A stretch of 64,000 nt of DNA from Aestuariimicrobium ganziense (lineage in GTDB: Bacteria > Actinomycetota > Actinomycetes > Propionibacteriales > Propionibacteriaceae), in contig NZ_JACYIZ010000003.1 in NCBI RefSeq assembly GCF_015352975.1, forward strand, positions 372,001 to 436,000, read 5' to 3'. Both the position numbers and the translations under genes were made by a program. Shown piece after piece: positions 10,412 through 18,805 of this stretch. How positions within the stretch are numbered: position 1 is the stretch's first letter; every line of letters begins with the position of its first letter. Below the pieces are notes generated by a model. It was not told the DNA's origin. It was given only the letters and a program-made list of their open reading frames with translations, and searched no databases.

Positions 10412-11329
10412 ATGGGTACACGCGACGACATCGAGCACCACCTGAGCCAGAACGGACTCATCAGGATCGCCGACCACGCGGGCTGGGCCAGGATGCTCAG
10501 CCGGCTGGCGGCCCAGGGGTTGGTGGTTCGCTACCTGCCGGGGATCTACATCGCCGCCGCCAGTGCAGGCGATCTCGCCATCAGGTGCGCCGCCATCATG
10601 ACGTGGGATCCAGACGCCGTGATCACCGGACGAGCCGCGGCCAAGCTCAGCTTCTGGCCCGAGGCGAAGGTGACCCAGATCGAGGTGCACTCGGTGCGCA
10701 AGAAGCACGCCCCACCCGGGATCCGGCTGCACCGTTCCCCGGTGCCGGTCGACGAGATCGTGGAGTCCGAGGGGCTTCGCCTGGCCAGCGCCTCGTGGGT
10801 TTGCGTGCATCTGGCTCCCCACGACCTGGGCGATGCGATCGACACGTGCCTGAGGCAGGGCAGGGCCACCGTCGAGCTGATCACCGAGGCCATGGCCCGG
10901 GCCAAGGGACGTCACGGCAACCGGGTCCGCCGCCCGATCGTCAAGGCCAGCCGAACCAACCCTTGGTCACAGGGTGAGCGCAGGCTCCATCGGCTGATGA
11001 TCGACCGCAGTGTCACCGGGTGGCTCGCGAACCACGGCGTGAAGGTGCAGGAGACCGACTACTTCCTCGACGTCGCATTCGTCGATTGGAGGATCGCGGT
11101 CGAGTTCGACGGCTGGGAGACCCACGGAACAAGGGAGGCCTTCACCACCGACCGCACACGCCAGAACGACCTGGTGGTCGAGGGCGGCTGGACGATCATC
11201 CGGGTGACCTGGGAGATGCTCGACGATCCCGAACGAGTGATCGACTGGATCCGGTCGGCCCTGAGGCGCGCGGCGGGCAAGCGTCGTGCCCGCAAGACTG
11301 CGGCGCTCGTCAGCGGCCGAAGCCGTTGA
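10412..11329 (+). CDS. AbiEi-like HTH plus DUF559 (VSR-like nuclease fold) protein
   Basis: 305 residues. The N-terminal part (about 10-110: LIRIADHAGWARMLSRLAAQ, LPGIYIAA, AAAKLSFWP) resembles the winged-helix of type IV antitoxins (AbiEi). The C-terminal part (about 215-295: FLDVAFVDWRIAVEFDGWET, TRQNDLVVEGGWTIIRVTWE) is a DUF559-type restriction-endonuclease fold with D...E.DG residues in the expected PD-(D/E)xK layout. This architecture is widespread in actinobacteria; no AbiEii-type toxin is adjacent. The 3' end overlaps the convergent gene by 20 nt. Confidence 0.75.
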   Translation: MGTRDDIEHHLSQNGLIRIADHAGWARMLSRLAAQGLVVRYLPGIYIAAASAGDLAIRCAAIMTWDPDAVITGRAAAKLSFWPEAKVTQIEVHSVRKKHAPPGIRLHRSPVPVDEIVESEGLRLASASWVCVHLAPHDLGDAIDTCLRQGRATVELITEAMARAKGRHGNRVRRPIVKASRTNPWSQGERRLHRLMIDRSVTGWLANHGVKVQETDYFLDVAFVDWRIAVEFDGWETHGTREAFTTDRTRQNDLVVEGGWTIIRVTWEMLDDPERVIDWIRSALRRAAGKRRARKTAALVSGRSR

Positions 11330-11837
11330 CGTAGTGGCCGCGCACGTGGTGCAGCGGGTCAGGATCCTCACCGAGGACGACGTGCTCGATCACGCAGGTG
11401 GCCAGGGACGACCAGCCGAGCGACCTGCTCGACTCCAGCCGCACCCCAGCCCAGGTGTCGGCGTCGAGCAGCCGAGGGCCCCACTCGGTCTGCTCGAAGC
11501 CGGACGCCCGGAAGGGACCCCCGGGGGAAGGAGCCCTGCTGGCGAACACCTCCGACAACTGCCGGTGGTGCCAGTCGAGCAGGCTCACGACCGCCGCACG
11601 GGTGTCGAGCAACGCCTGGGTCAACTCGGCGTCAGGGTCGAGCAGGGCGATCACTCGCCACGGCTCCCCGGCCGCAACCAGCATCGAACTCACGGTCAGT
11701 CCGGAAGCATCAGATGCGTCATCGCCATCGACCATGCCGGCACACCACAGGCTGACCCGTGCGCCGAGACGGCCGCGCAGTTGGCGGGCGGCCACCCGCT
11801 CGTGTTCGAGGAAGGGATGGCTGGAGTGGATCGTCAC
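11310..11837 (-). CDS. Flavin reductase-like (FMN-binding split-barrel) protein
   Basis: 175 residues, GTG start overlapping the stop of the upstream DinB-like gene (GTGA), so the two are co-translated. Family features are ASGLTVSSMLVAAGEPWRVI (about 43-62), a DPDAELTQALLDT segment, and LSEVFASRAPSPGGPFR (about 94-110). Likely binds FMN and reduces flavin or a small substrate, with an unknown partner. Confidence 0.72.
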   Translation of the reverse strand: MTIHSSHPFLEHERVAARQLRGRLGARVSLWCAGMVDGDDASDASGLTVSSMLVAAGEPWRVIALLDPDAELTQALLDTRAAVVSLLDWHHRQLSEVFASRAPSPGGPFRASGFEQTEWGPRLLDADTWAGVRLESSRSLGWSSLATCVIEHVVLGEDPDPLHHVRGHYVNGFGR

Positions 11838-12406
11838 TGGCCACCCTCCTCGCGGTGGGCGTACAGGTCGCGCAGCAGTGAGATCTCGGCAGCGTGGTGG
11901 ATCACCTCACGGTGGATGTGCAGGACGAGCGCGGCCATGCTCAGCTCCGCCCACTGACCTTCTGCCGGGCCGCAGGGGCGGGCCAGTGCTTGCGCGTCGA
12001 GGCCAGCGACACCCTCGATCCAGCGGTGGTAGCCCTCATCGAGTTGCTCAAGAGCCACGGCGGCCGTGCCAGCGAAGCGCCATCCGGCGTAGTCAGCGGA
12101 TGGTCCATCGAAGTGTGAGGCGTTGCGCGCACCGAACACCCCGACGATCAGGTGCCCCAGTCGCCACGCGATCGTGGTGACCGGCGCGGGTTCCGGCTGG
12201 GGCCAGTCCCAGTCGATAACCAGGTCGCCAGCACCGGCTGCCATCGCGGTGACGGCGCTGCCTCGGGAACGAATGCTCCACGCTCCGGCCACCGGCTCCC
12301 ACAGGTACTCCTCGTCGGTCAATCCCTGCAGGCGTGGCCGCAACTGGTTGTCCCAATGCCAGGTGAGTTGCTCGAGCAGTTCACGGGTCAGGTTCAGCTC
12401 GGTCAT
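11834..12406 (-). CDS. DinB-family protein
   Basis: 190 residues, DinB_2-type helical bundle: WHWDNQLRPRLQGLTDEEYL near the N-terminus, IAWRLGHLIVGVFGARNASH (about 77-96) and HREVIHHAAEISLLRDLY near the C-terminus supply the metal-binding histidines. Second DinB-like gene in this window, only distantly similar to the one at 7993. First gene of a two-gene unit with the flavin reductase-like gene. Function unknown; probable thiol-dependent transferase. Confidence 0.78.
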   Translation of the reverse strand: MTELNLTRELLEQLTWHWDNQLRPRLQGLTDEEYLWEPVAGAWSIRSRGSAVTAMAAGAGDLVIDWDWPQPEPAPVTTIAWRLGHLIVGVFGARNASHFDGPSADYAGWRFAGTAAVALEQLDEGYHRWIEGVAGLDAQALARPCGPAEGQWAELSMAALVLHIHREVIHHAAEISLLRDLYAHREEGGQ

Positions 12407-12449
12407 GGCCTCATCGTGTCAGGCGGTGGCGTGCGCCGCTGGTCGCAGT

Positions 12450-12530
12450 CGTGTCCGGAACCCGGCAGAGGTACCCGACCCGAGGGGTTCAGGACCGTAC
12501 GAGCCGAACTTCTGCCGGGTTCCGGACACG
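12450..12530. repeat. 81-bp intergenic inverted-repeat element, copy 4
   Basis: Best preserved copy: left arm CGTGTCCGGAACCCGGCAGA and right arm TCTGCCGGGTTCCGGACACG are exact complements over 20 nt. It lies between two co-directional minus-strand genes (5' side of the DinB-like gene, 3' side of the ABC exporter). Confidence 0.88.
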
Positions 12531-12559
12531 ACGCACTCCAGCGATGCCCCGGGCGTGCG

Positions 12560-14542
12560 TCAGGCGTGAGCCGGCACCTCGTGGTCGATGGCAGCCGCGA
12601 ACTGGGACTCGTACAGCGCCTTGTAGTGACCCGGGATCTGCAGCAGGTCGTGGTGGTTGCCCTGCTCGACGATCGCGCCCTGCTCCATCACCAGGATCAG
12701 GTCGGCGTCCCGAATCGTCGACAGCCGGTGCGCGATCACGAACGAGGTCCGGCCCTGCCGCAACTTGGCCATGGCCTCCTGCACCAGCACCTCGGTGCGG
12801 GTGTCGACCGAACTGGTCGCCTCGTCGAGGATCAGCAGTGACGGGTCGCTCAGGAATGCCCGCGCGATGGTCACCAACTGCCGCTCACCCGCCGACAGGT
12901 TCGAGCCCTCGTCGTCGATCACCGTGTCGTAGCCCAGCGGCAAGGTGTGGACGAACCGGTTGACGTAGGCCGCCTCGGCCGCGGCATGGATCTCGTCCTC
13001 GCTCGCCCCAGGACGCCCGTAGGCGATGTTGTCGCGGATGGTGCCCTCGAACAGCCAGGTGTCCTGCAGCACCATGCCCAGGCGGCTGCGCAGGTCTGAG
13101 CGGCGCACCGTCGAGATGTCCACGCCGTCGAGGGTGATCCGCCCGCCGTCGAGTTCGTAGAAGCGCATCAGCAGGTTCACCAGCGTGGTCTTGCCCGCCC
13201 CGGTGGGGCCGACGATCGCCACCGCCTGGCCGGGCTCGGCCACCAGCGACAGGTCCTCGATCAGCGGCTTGTCGGGGGAGTAGCTGAACTTCACGTGGTC
13301 GAAGACCACGCGTCCCTTGGTCTCGGGAAGGGCTGCGGTGCCCTCGGTGCTGACCTCCTCGGTGTCGAGCACCTCGAAGACGCGCTCGGCCGAGGCCACA
13401 CCCGACTGCAGCATGTTGGCCATCGAGGCCACCTGCGAGATCGGCTGGGTGAACATCCGCGAGTACTGGATGAACGCCTGCACATCACCCAGCGGCATCG
13501 AGCCACTGGCCACCCGCAAGCCGCCGACCACGGCGATCACGACGTAGTTGAGGTTCCCGATGAAGAACATCACCGGCATCATGATCCCGGCCAGGAACTG
13601 GCCCAGGAAGCTCGACTCCCGCAGCCGCCGGTTGCGCTCGGCGAACTCACTCTCGACCTCGCGCTGGCGTCCGAACACCTTGACCAACGAGTGGCCCGAG
13701 TAGGCCTCCTCGATCTCGGAGTTCAGCTCGCCGGTGGCCTTCCACATGGCGGCGAACTCACGCTGCGAGCGCTTGCCGATCAGGGCCGCGACCACACCCG
13801 AGACCGGCACGATCAGCAGGGTCAGCACCGCCAGCAACGGCGAGACCCAGAACATCATCACCAGCACGCCGATCAGCATGAACACCGAGTTGAGCATCTG
13901 CTGCGCGGTCTGCTGCAGGCTCTGCGCAATGTTGTCGATGTCGTTGGTCACCCGGCTCAGCAGTTCACCGCGAGGCTGGGAGTCGAAGTAGCTCAGCGGC
14001 AGCCGCTCCAGCTTGGACGCGACGTCGGTGCGAAGCTGCCGGATGCCGCCCTGCACGATGATGTTCAGGATCCAGCCCTGGGCCACGCTCAGCAGCGCCG
14101 CCGCCACGTAGAGCCCGAGCGCGAGCAACAGGATCTCGCCCACCTTGTCGGTGTTGATCCCCATGCCCGGCACGACCGGCATCTTCGAGATCAGGTCGGC
14201 CATGTCACCCTGACCGGTGGCCCGCATCTGCTCGATCAACTGCTCCTTGCTGATCCCGCTCGGCAGGTTCTTGCCGACCAGGCCGGCGACGATGTAGTCG
14301 GTGGCTCGTCCGAGGATCTTCGGGCCGACCACGTTGAACCCGACGCCGAGCATCGACATCAGCACCACGAAGCCGATCGCCACACGGTGCGGCGCGAACC
14401 TGGCCAGCAGCCGCTTCAGCGAGGGCAGGAAGTTGACCGCCTTCTCGTTGAGCCGGCCCATACCCGGGCCATGCCCCTGCGCTCCCGACTTGCGGGCGAC
14501 CTCGATGGTCTCGTCGCGCTTGTTGGCCTTCTTATCGCTCAT
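12560..14542 (-). CDS. Heterodimeric ABC multidrug exporter, subunit with canonical ATPase site
   Basis: 660 residues: cytoplasmic N-terminal extension (about 1-45), type IV exporter membrane domain (about 50-380), ATPase domain with Walker A GPTGAGKTT near 445, signature LSAGERQL near 552 and Walker B LLILDEATSSVD near 575. It overlaps the partner gene by 4 nt. The partner lacks the catalytic Glu, so this subunit's Walker B should serve the working site of an LmrCD/TM287-288-type asymmetric pair. The long insertion after the first membrane helix (GKNLPSGISKEQLIEQMRAT) is typical of this group. Expression is probably controlled by the TetR regulator at the head of the operon. Confidence 0.9.
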   Translation of the reverse strand: MSDKKANKRDETIEVARKSGAQGHGPGMGRLNEKAVNFLPSLKRLLARFAPHRVAIGFVVLMSMLGVGFNVVGPKILGRATDYIVAGLVGKNLPSGISKEQLIEQMRATGQGDMADLISKMPVVPGMGINTDKVGEILLLALGLYVAAALLSVAQGWILNIIVQGGIRQLRTDVASKLERLPLSYFDSQPRGELLSRVTNDIDNIAQSLQQTAQQMLNSVFMLIGVLVMMFWVSPLLAVLTLLIVPVSGVVAALIGKRSQREFAAMWKATGELNSEIEEAYSGHSLVKVFGRQREVESEFAERNRRLRESSFLGQFLAGIMMPVMFFIGNLNYVVIAVVGGLRVASGSMPLGDVQAFIQYSRMFTQPISQVASMANMLQSGVASAERVFEVLDTEEVSTEGTAALPETKGRVVFDHVKFSYSPDKPLIEDLSLVAEPGQAVAIVGPTGAGKTTLVNLLMRFYELDGGRITLDGVDISTVRRSDLRSRLGMVLQDTWLFEGTIRDNIAYGRPGASEDEIHAAAEAAYVNRFVHTLPLGYDTVIDDEGSNLSAGERQLVTIARAFLSDPSLLILDEATSSVDTRTEVLVQEAMAKLRQGRTSFVIAHRLSTIRDADLILVMEQGAIVEQGNHHDLLQIPGHYKALYESQFAAAIDHEVPAHA

Positions 14543-16278
14543 GCTGCGGCCTCCTCTGCGCTCAGCTGGGAATTGACGATCTCGAGGTAGGTCGGGCAGG
14601 TCTCGAGCAGTTCCTCGTGACGCCCGAGCCCGACGATGTGTCCGTCGTCGAGGACGACGATCTGGTCGGCGCCCCGAATGGTCGACACGCGCTGGGCGAC
14701 GATCAGCACCGCCGCGTCCTGGGTGGTCGGCTCAAGTGCGGCCCGCAGCCTGGCATCGGTGGCCACGTCGAGGGCCGAGAAGGAGTCGTCGAACACGTAC
14801 ACCCTGGGCTTCTTCACCAGGGCCCGAGCGATCGAGAGACGCTGCCTCTGGCCGCCCGAGACATTCGTGCCGCCCTGGCTGATCCGGGCGTCCAACTGCC
14901 CGTCCATCCGACGGACGAAGTCTGCGGCCTGCGCGGTCTCGAGCGCGGCCCACATCTCGTCCTCGGTGGCGTCGGGCTTGCCGTAGCGCAGGTTCGAGGC
15001 CACGGTGCCGCTGAACAGGTAGGCCCGCTGCGGGACGAGCCCGATCTGGGCCCACAGCGTGTCCGGGTCGATCTCGCGCACGTCGTGACCGTCGATGGTG
15101 ATCCGTCCGGCGGTGGCGTCGACGAGCCGGGGCAACAGGTTGACCAAGGTGGTCTTGCCCGACCCGGTCGAGCCGATCACCGCCGTGGTTGTGCCGGGCC
15201 GCAGCTCGAAGCTGATGTCCTGCAGCACTGGAGCCTCGGCGCCGGGGTAGGAGAACTCGACCGACTCGACCCGGACGATGCCCTCCTCGCGCAGGTCGGT
15301 GACACCCGAGGTCGGCGGCACCACGCTGGACGAAGTCTCGAGCACCTCGGTGATCCGTCGGGCGCTGACCGCGGCGCGCGGCACCATGAACGACATGAAC
15401 ACGGTCATCATCACGCTCATCAGGATCTGCATCAGGTAGGTGATGAAGGCGGTCATCTGGCCGACTCCGAGCTCGCCGGAGTCGATCCGCCCGACGGCGA
15501 ACCAGGTGACCGCGATGGTCGAGACGTTCATCACGAACATCACGACCGGGAACATGGCGACCATCAGCTTGCCGACGGCCAACTGGGTCTCGGTGAGCTC
15601 GCGATTGGCCTTGTCGAAACGCTCGGCCTCGTAGGGCTCGCGGACGAACGCGCGCACCACCCGGATGCCGGTGATCTGCTCGCGCAGCACCCGGTTGAGG
15701 GTGTCGATGCGGGTCTGCATGGTGCCGAACAGCGGGAACGCCCGCCAGATCAGCGCCGCCATCGCCGCACCGAGGACGACCACGGCGACCAGGATCACCC
15801 AGGACAGTTCACGGTCTTCGCGCAGGGCCATGAACACGCCGAAGGCCATGGTCATCGGGGCGCTGACCATCATGATCAGGGTCATCAGCAACAACTGCTG
15901 CACCTGCTGCACGTCGTTGGTGTTGCGGGTGATCAGCGACGCGGCCCCGAACTGGTTCACCTCGCGGGCGCTGAAGCTGAGGGCCCGGTGGAAGATCGCC
16001 TCGCGGATGTCGTGCCCGACCCGCATGGCGGTCGCCGCGCCCAGCCAGACCGCGCAGACCTGCGCGAGAACCTGCATGGCCGAGACGCCCAGCATCAGGC
16101 CGCCGCGCTCCCAGATGTAGCGGATGTCGGAGCGGAGCACGCCGTTGTCGATGATCTCGGCGTTGAGCGTGGGCAGGATGAACGAGGCCACCACGGCCAC
16201 TGCCTGCAGCAACAACACCCCGACCACCTGCGGCCAACTGCGCCACACGTAGCGGTTGATGAGTCGGACGAGCACCAT
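14539..16278 (-). CDS. Heterodimeric ABC multidrug exporter, subunit with degenerate ATPase site
   Basis: 579 residues. The ATG overlaps the TetR stop by one base (TGATG). Six membrane helices (about 15-305), Walker A GSTGSGKTT near 372, signature NVSGGQRQRLS near 478, and Walker B VYVFDDSFSALD near 500, where Asp replaces the usual catalytic Glu. That substitution marks the degenerate half of an asymmetric ABC exporter. An in-frame extension continues upstream through the regulator gene but has no coding character. Confidence 0.9.
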   Translation of the reverse strand: MVLVRLINRYVWRSWPQVVGVLLLQAVAVVASFILPTLNAEIIDNGVLRSDIRYIWERGGLMLGVSAMQVLAQVCAVWLGAATAMRVGHDIREAIFHRALSFSAREVNQFGAASLITRNTNDVQQVQQLLLMTLIMMVSAPMTMAFGVFMALREDRELSWVILVAVVVLGAAMAALIWRAFPLFGTMQTRIDTLNRVLREQITGIRVVRAFVREPYEAERFDKANRELTETQLAVGKLMVAMFPVVMFVMNVSTIAVTWFAVGRIDSGELGVGQMTAFITYLMQILMSVMMTVFMSFMVPRAAVSARRITEVLETSSSVVPPTSGVTDLREEGIVRVESVEFSYPGAEAPVLQDISFELRPGTTTAVIGSTGSGKTTLVNLLPRLVDATAGRITIDGHDVREIDPDTLWAQIGLVPQRAYLFSGTVASNLRYGKPDATEDEMWAALETAQAADFVRRMDGQLDARISQGGTNVSGGQRQRLSIARALVKKPRVYVFDDSFSALDVATDARLRAALEPTTQDAAVLIVAQRVSTIRGADQIVVLDDGHIVGLGRHEELLETCPTYLEIVNSQLSAEEAAA

Positions 16279-16886
16279 CAGGACTCCTTGGAGATGCCGT
16301 GCAGCAGCAGAGCGGTGACTTCGTCGCCGTCGGTGATGCTGCGGTCTGAAAGGAACGGGTGGTGGATGGCCATCACCAGGGTGCGCAGGTGGCTGGCGGC
16401 CACCTCGGGGGTGGTGCGCAGGTCGGCGGCGAAGGGCTGCAGCACCGTGGTGATCGCCTCGTGCACCTGTTGCGCGCGGCGCTCCTGGGCGGTGCGGTGC
16501 TGGTCGCGGGTGCAGTCGTCGCCAGCCGGGGGAGTGGGGGGCTTCTCGCCGCGGGCGTGCAGGCTGGCGAAGAAGGCGGAGGTGTTCTTCACCGATGACC
16601 CGAGCAGGTCGATGACCTGGCTGACGGCCTCGTCGAGTGAGTTGGGCCGCAGCTGGGAGAGTTGCCGGCACACAGTGGTCGGGTCGAGCACCTGCTCGAT
16701 GACGGCCTGGACGAGGTCGGCCTTGGTCGGGAAGACCCGGAACAGGGTGCCCTCGGCGATGCCGGCGGCGTCGGCCACCTCCTGGGTGGTGAAGGTGAGG
16801 CCGGGGGTGGCGACCATCGGGACGGCGGCGTCGAGGATGGTCGCGCGGCGCTCCAGGGGAGGCATGGCGGGTGCGCGGGGTGTCAC
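16278..16886 (-). CDS. TetR-family transcriptional regulator of the ABC exporter operon
   Basis: 202 residues from the GTG at 16886. The HTH lies in RRATILDAAVPMV...TTQEVADAAGIAEGTLFRVF (about 14-55), with a variable ligand-binding domain after it. The frame also has an ATG at 16919, but that codon lies inside the palindromic operator. A -10 (TAGAGT, 16899-16894) sits exactly 7 nt before the GTG, as for leaderless mRNAs, so I prefer the GTG. First gene of a three-gene operon with both exporter subunits, so it most likely represses its own operon and responds to an exporter substrate. Confidence 0.87.
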   Translation of the reverse strand: MTPRAPAMPPLERRATILDAAVPMVATPGLTFTTQEVADAAGIAEGTLFRVFPTKADLVQAVIEQVLDPTTVCRQLSQLRPNSLDEAVSQVIDLLGSSVKNTSAFFASLHARGEKPPTPPAGDDCTRDQHRTAQERRAQQVHEAITTVLQPFAADLRTTPEVAASHLRTLVMAIHHPFLSDRSITDGDEVTALLLHGISKES

Positions 16887-16893
16887 CCGGGAA

Positions 16894-16918
16894 ACTCTAG
16901 TGAGTGAGTGCTCACTCA
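16894..16918 (-). promoter_or_regulatory. TetR operator and leaderless promoter of the exporter operon
   Basis: The perfect palindrome TGAGTGAG-TG-CTCACTCA (16901-16918) sits immediately upstream of the minus-strand -10 TAGAGT (16899-16894). Binding here would occlude the -35/-10 spacer. The shape (8-bp arms, 2-bp centre) is typical of TetR-family operators. Confidence 0.78.
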
Positions 16919-16977
16919 TTCAAGTCGGGGGTGGCGTGAAGTTCGGGTCGCCCTGCCCTTGGCCTCGGGCAGCGGCG

Positions 16978-17057
16978 GGCCCGGTTTCCGGCAGAGGTTT
17001 GACGGTGAGTGTCTCTGGGTGGGATGGATCCCGAACCTCTGCCCGTTTCGGGACACC
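16978..17057. repeat. 81-bp intergenic inverted-repeat element, copy 5 (variant arms)
   Basis: Left arm CCCGGTTTCCGGCAGAGGTT and right arm AACCTCTGCCCGTTTCGGGA. The arm uses CCCGTTTC in place of CCGGGTTTC, a sub-type shared with copy 8. It lies in the divergent gap between the TetR and HAD genes. Confidence 0.78.
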
Positions 17058-17159
17058 GGGCACTGGGGACCGACAACGGACCGATGGCGAACAGTCGGGC
17101 GCTCCGGCGGGGAGGCAGGCAAGTCCCAGGACATGTGAGACATCGTGTGCGGACCTGAC

Positions 17160-17241
17160 CATGTCCGGAACCCGGCAGGGGTTGAGAGTTCAAGGCGGTC
17201 TAGCCGTTCACCCCCGCGAGTTCTGCCGGGTTCCGGGCATC
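17160..17241. repeat. 81-bp intergenic inverted-repeat element, copy 6
   Basis: Arms ATGTCCGGAACCCGGCAG and TTCTGCCGGGTTCCGGGCAT. Second copy inside the same divergent gap (16887-17408), about 100 bp from copy 5. Apart from the two copies and the flanking promoters I see nothing else in this 520-bp gap. Confidence 0.85.
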
Positions 17242-17396
17242 GGGTGACGCTCACCAGTTGGTGCCGGCGATCCGGGAACGCCGGCAGTCCCAGATCGGAC
17301 CTGACCGCACGCGAGGGGCGGCCGAGGGTCGAGGTGGCCGACACAGCAACCTCTGAGCGGGGGGCGAACAGGAGGGCCGAGCAACCCGGTCAGCCC

Positions 17397-17402
17397 TAGG
17401 AT
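17397..17402 (+). promoter_or_regulatory. -10 element of leaderless HAD gene
   Basis: TAGGAT is followed by 6 nt and the GTG start, so transcription should begin at the start codon. Confidence 0.6.
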
Positions 17403-17408
17403 CGGGGC

Positions 17409-18068
17409 GTGGTTGACCTCGGATCGCTGCCTGACCGCACTTTCGTCGCTGTTCTGTTCGACATGGATGGCACCCTGGTCGACTCCACCCCGGCGGTGGA
17501 GCGCTCCTGGCAGACCTGGGCCACCGAGTACGACTTGCCGCGCGATGCGTTGCAGCAGGCGCATGGCATCCCCGCGGCCACGACCGCACGCAACCTGCTG
17601 CCGCCCGAACTGGTCGACGAGGCGATCGAGCGCATCACCGCGATCGAGTTGGCCGACACCGACGGAGTCATCGCGCTTCCGGGTTCGATCGAGGCGCTGA
17701 CAGTGCTCGACGACAGCCAGCGGGCCATCGTCACCTCCTGCCCCGATGACCTCTTCGAGTTGCGCATGCGCATCGCCGAGATACCGATGCCGTCGGTCTG
17801 CGTCACCGTCGAGCGGGTCCAGCGCGGCAAGCCCGCCCCGGACCCCTACCTGCTGGCTGCCGAACTACTCGGGGTCGACCCGCGTGACTGCCTGGTGGTC
17901 GAGGACGCCGTCGGAGGGCTCGAGTCAGCCAGGGCAGCGGGCTGCGCGACCCTCGCGCTGACCACCACCACACCACGAGAGCTCCTCGAGGCCGATGGCC
18001 ACGCCGCCACCCTGGCCGACGTCGCATTCAGCCTCGAGCGCGACGGCATCCGGATCAGCCCGGCCTGA
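17409..18068 (+). CDS. HAD-superfamily sugar/polyol phosphatase
   Basis: 219 residues. HAD motif I VLFDMDGTLVDST (about 14-26), motif II IVTSC (about 107-111), motif III with RGKPAPDPYLLAAE (about 138-151) and motif IV VVEDAVGGLESARAAG (about 163-178). The small alpha-helical C1 cap places it with HAD-IA phosphatases such as glycerol-3-phosphatase, 2-deoxyglucose-6-phosphatase and mannitol-1-phosphatase. The substrate is probably a small sugar or polyol phosphate. GTG start with leaderless promoter. Monocistronic, convergent with the MBL gene. Confidence 0.83.
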   Translation: MVDLGSLPDRTFVAVLFDMDGTLVDSTPAVERSWQTWATEYDLPRDALQQAHGIPAATTARNLLPPELVDEAIERITAIELADTDGVIALPGSIEALTVLDDSQRAIVTSCPDDLFELRMRIAEIPMPSVCVTVERVQRGKPAPDPYLLAAELLGVDPRDCLVVEDAVGGLESARAAGCATLALTTTTPRELLEADGHAATLADVAFSLERDGIRISPA

Positions 18069-18178
18069 CCGCACGCGCGTGTCGGCAGCGCATCTCGGCA
18101 TCGCACCAGCGCCCCCGCCCCCCCGCAGGCCAGCGAACCCATTGCGGGGACGAACCGCTCAGCTCGCCCAACCGCCGG

Positions 18179-18805
18179 TCAGTGGCCGCGGGCGATCCAC
18201 TCCTCCAGGTGTGGCCGCTCCGCCCCGATCGTGGTGTCGTCACCGTGGCCGGTGTGCACCACCGTCTCGTCGGCCAGCGCGAACAGCTTCGTGCGGATCG
18301 ACTCGATGATGGTCTCGAACGACGAGTACGAGCGCCCGGTCGCCCCCGGCCCGCCCTGGAACAGGGTGTCGCCGCTGAACAGCACCCCCAGCGCCGGCAC
18401 GTGGTAGCAGACCGCGCCCGGTGAGTGCCCCGGGGTGTGCAGCACCTGCACCTGCACCCCGGCGACGTCGATCAACTGCCCGTCGGCCACCTCGGCATCA
18501 GGGCCGTCGTCGTAGACCAGGTCCCACAGCACCCGGTCGTCCGGGTGCAGCCAGATCGGCGCGCCGACACGCTCCGACAACTCACGCGCCGCCCTGATGT
18601 GGTCGTCGTGGGCATGAGTCAACAGGATCGCCACCACCCGTCGTGCGTCGATGAGCTCCGCGATCGCGACATCGTCGTGGGGGGCGTCGAACACCACGCA
18701 CTCGTGCTCGTCACCGAGCAGCCAGACGTTGTTGTCGACCTCCCAGGTGCCACCGTCGAGGCTGAAGGTGCCCGAGGTGACAGCGTGCTCGACACGGACG
18801 CTCAT
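18179..18805 (-). CDS. MBL-fold hydrolase, probable S-formylmycothiol hydrolase
   Basis: 208 residues with the metallo-beta-lactamase THAHDDH motif (about 57-63), HTPGHSPG (about 113-120), the FSGDTLF aspartate (about 131-137) and TGHGDDT near the C-terminus. It overlaps the mycothiol-dependent formaldehyde dehydrogenase gene by 4 nt (ATGA), a pairing conserved in actinobacteria. By analogy with S-formylglutathione hydrolases or glyoxalase II, it likely hydrolyses the S-formylmycothiol product. The role is inferred from context; the fold is clear. Confidence 0.8.
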   Translation of the reverse strand: MSVRVEHAVTSGTFSLDGGTWEVDNNVWLLGDEHECVVFDAPHDDVAIAELIDARRVVAILLTHAHDDHIRAARELSERVGAPIWLHPDDRVLWDLVYDDGPDAEVADGQLIDVAGVQVQVLHTPGHSPGAVCYHVPALGVLFSGDTLFQGGPGATGRSYSSFETIIESIRTKLFALADETVVHTGHGDDTTIGAERPHLEEWIARGH

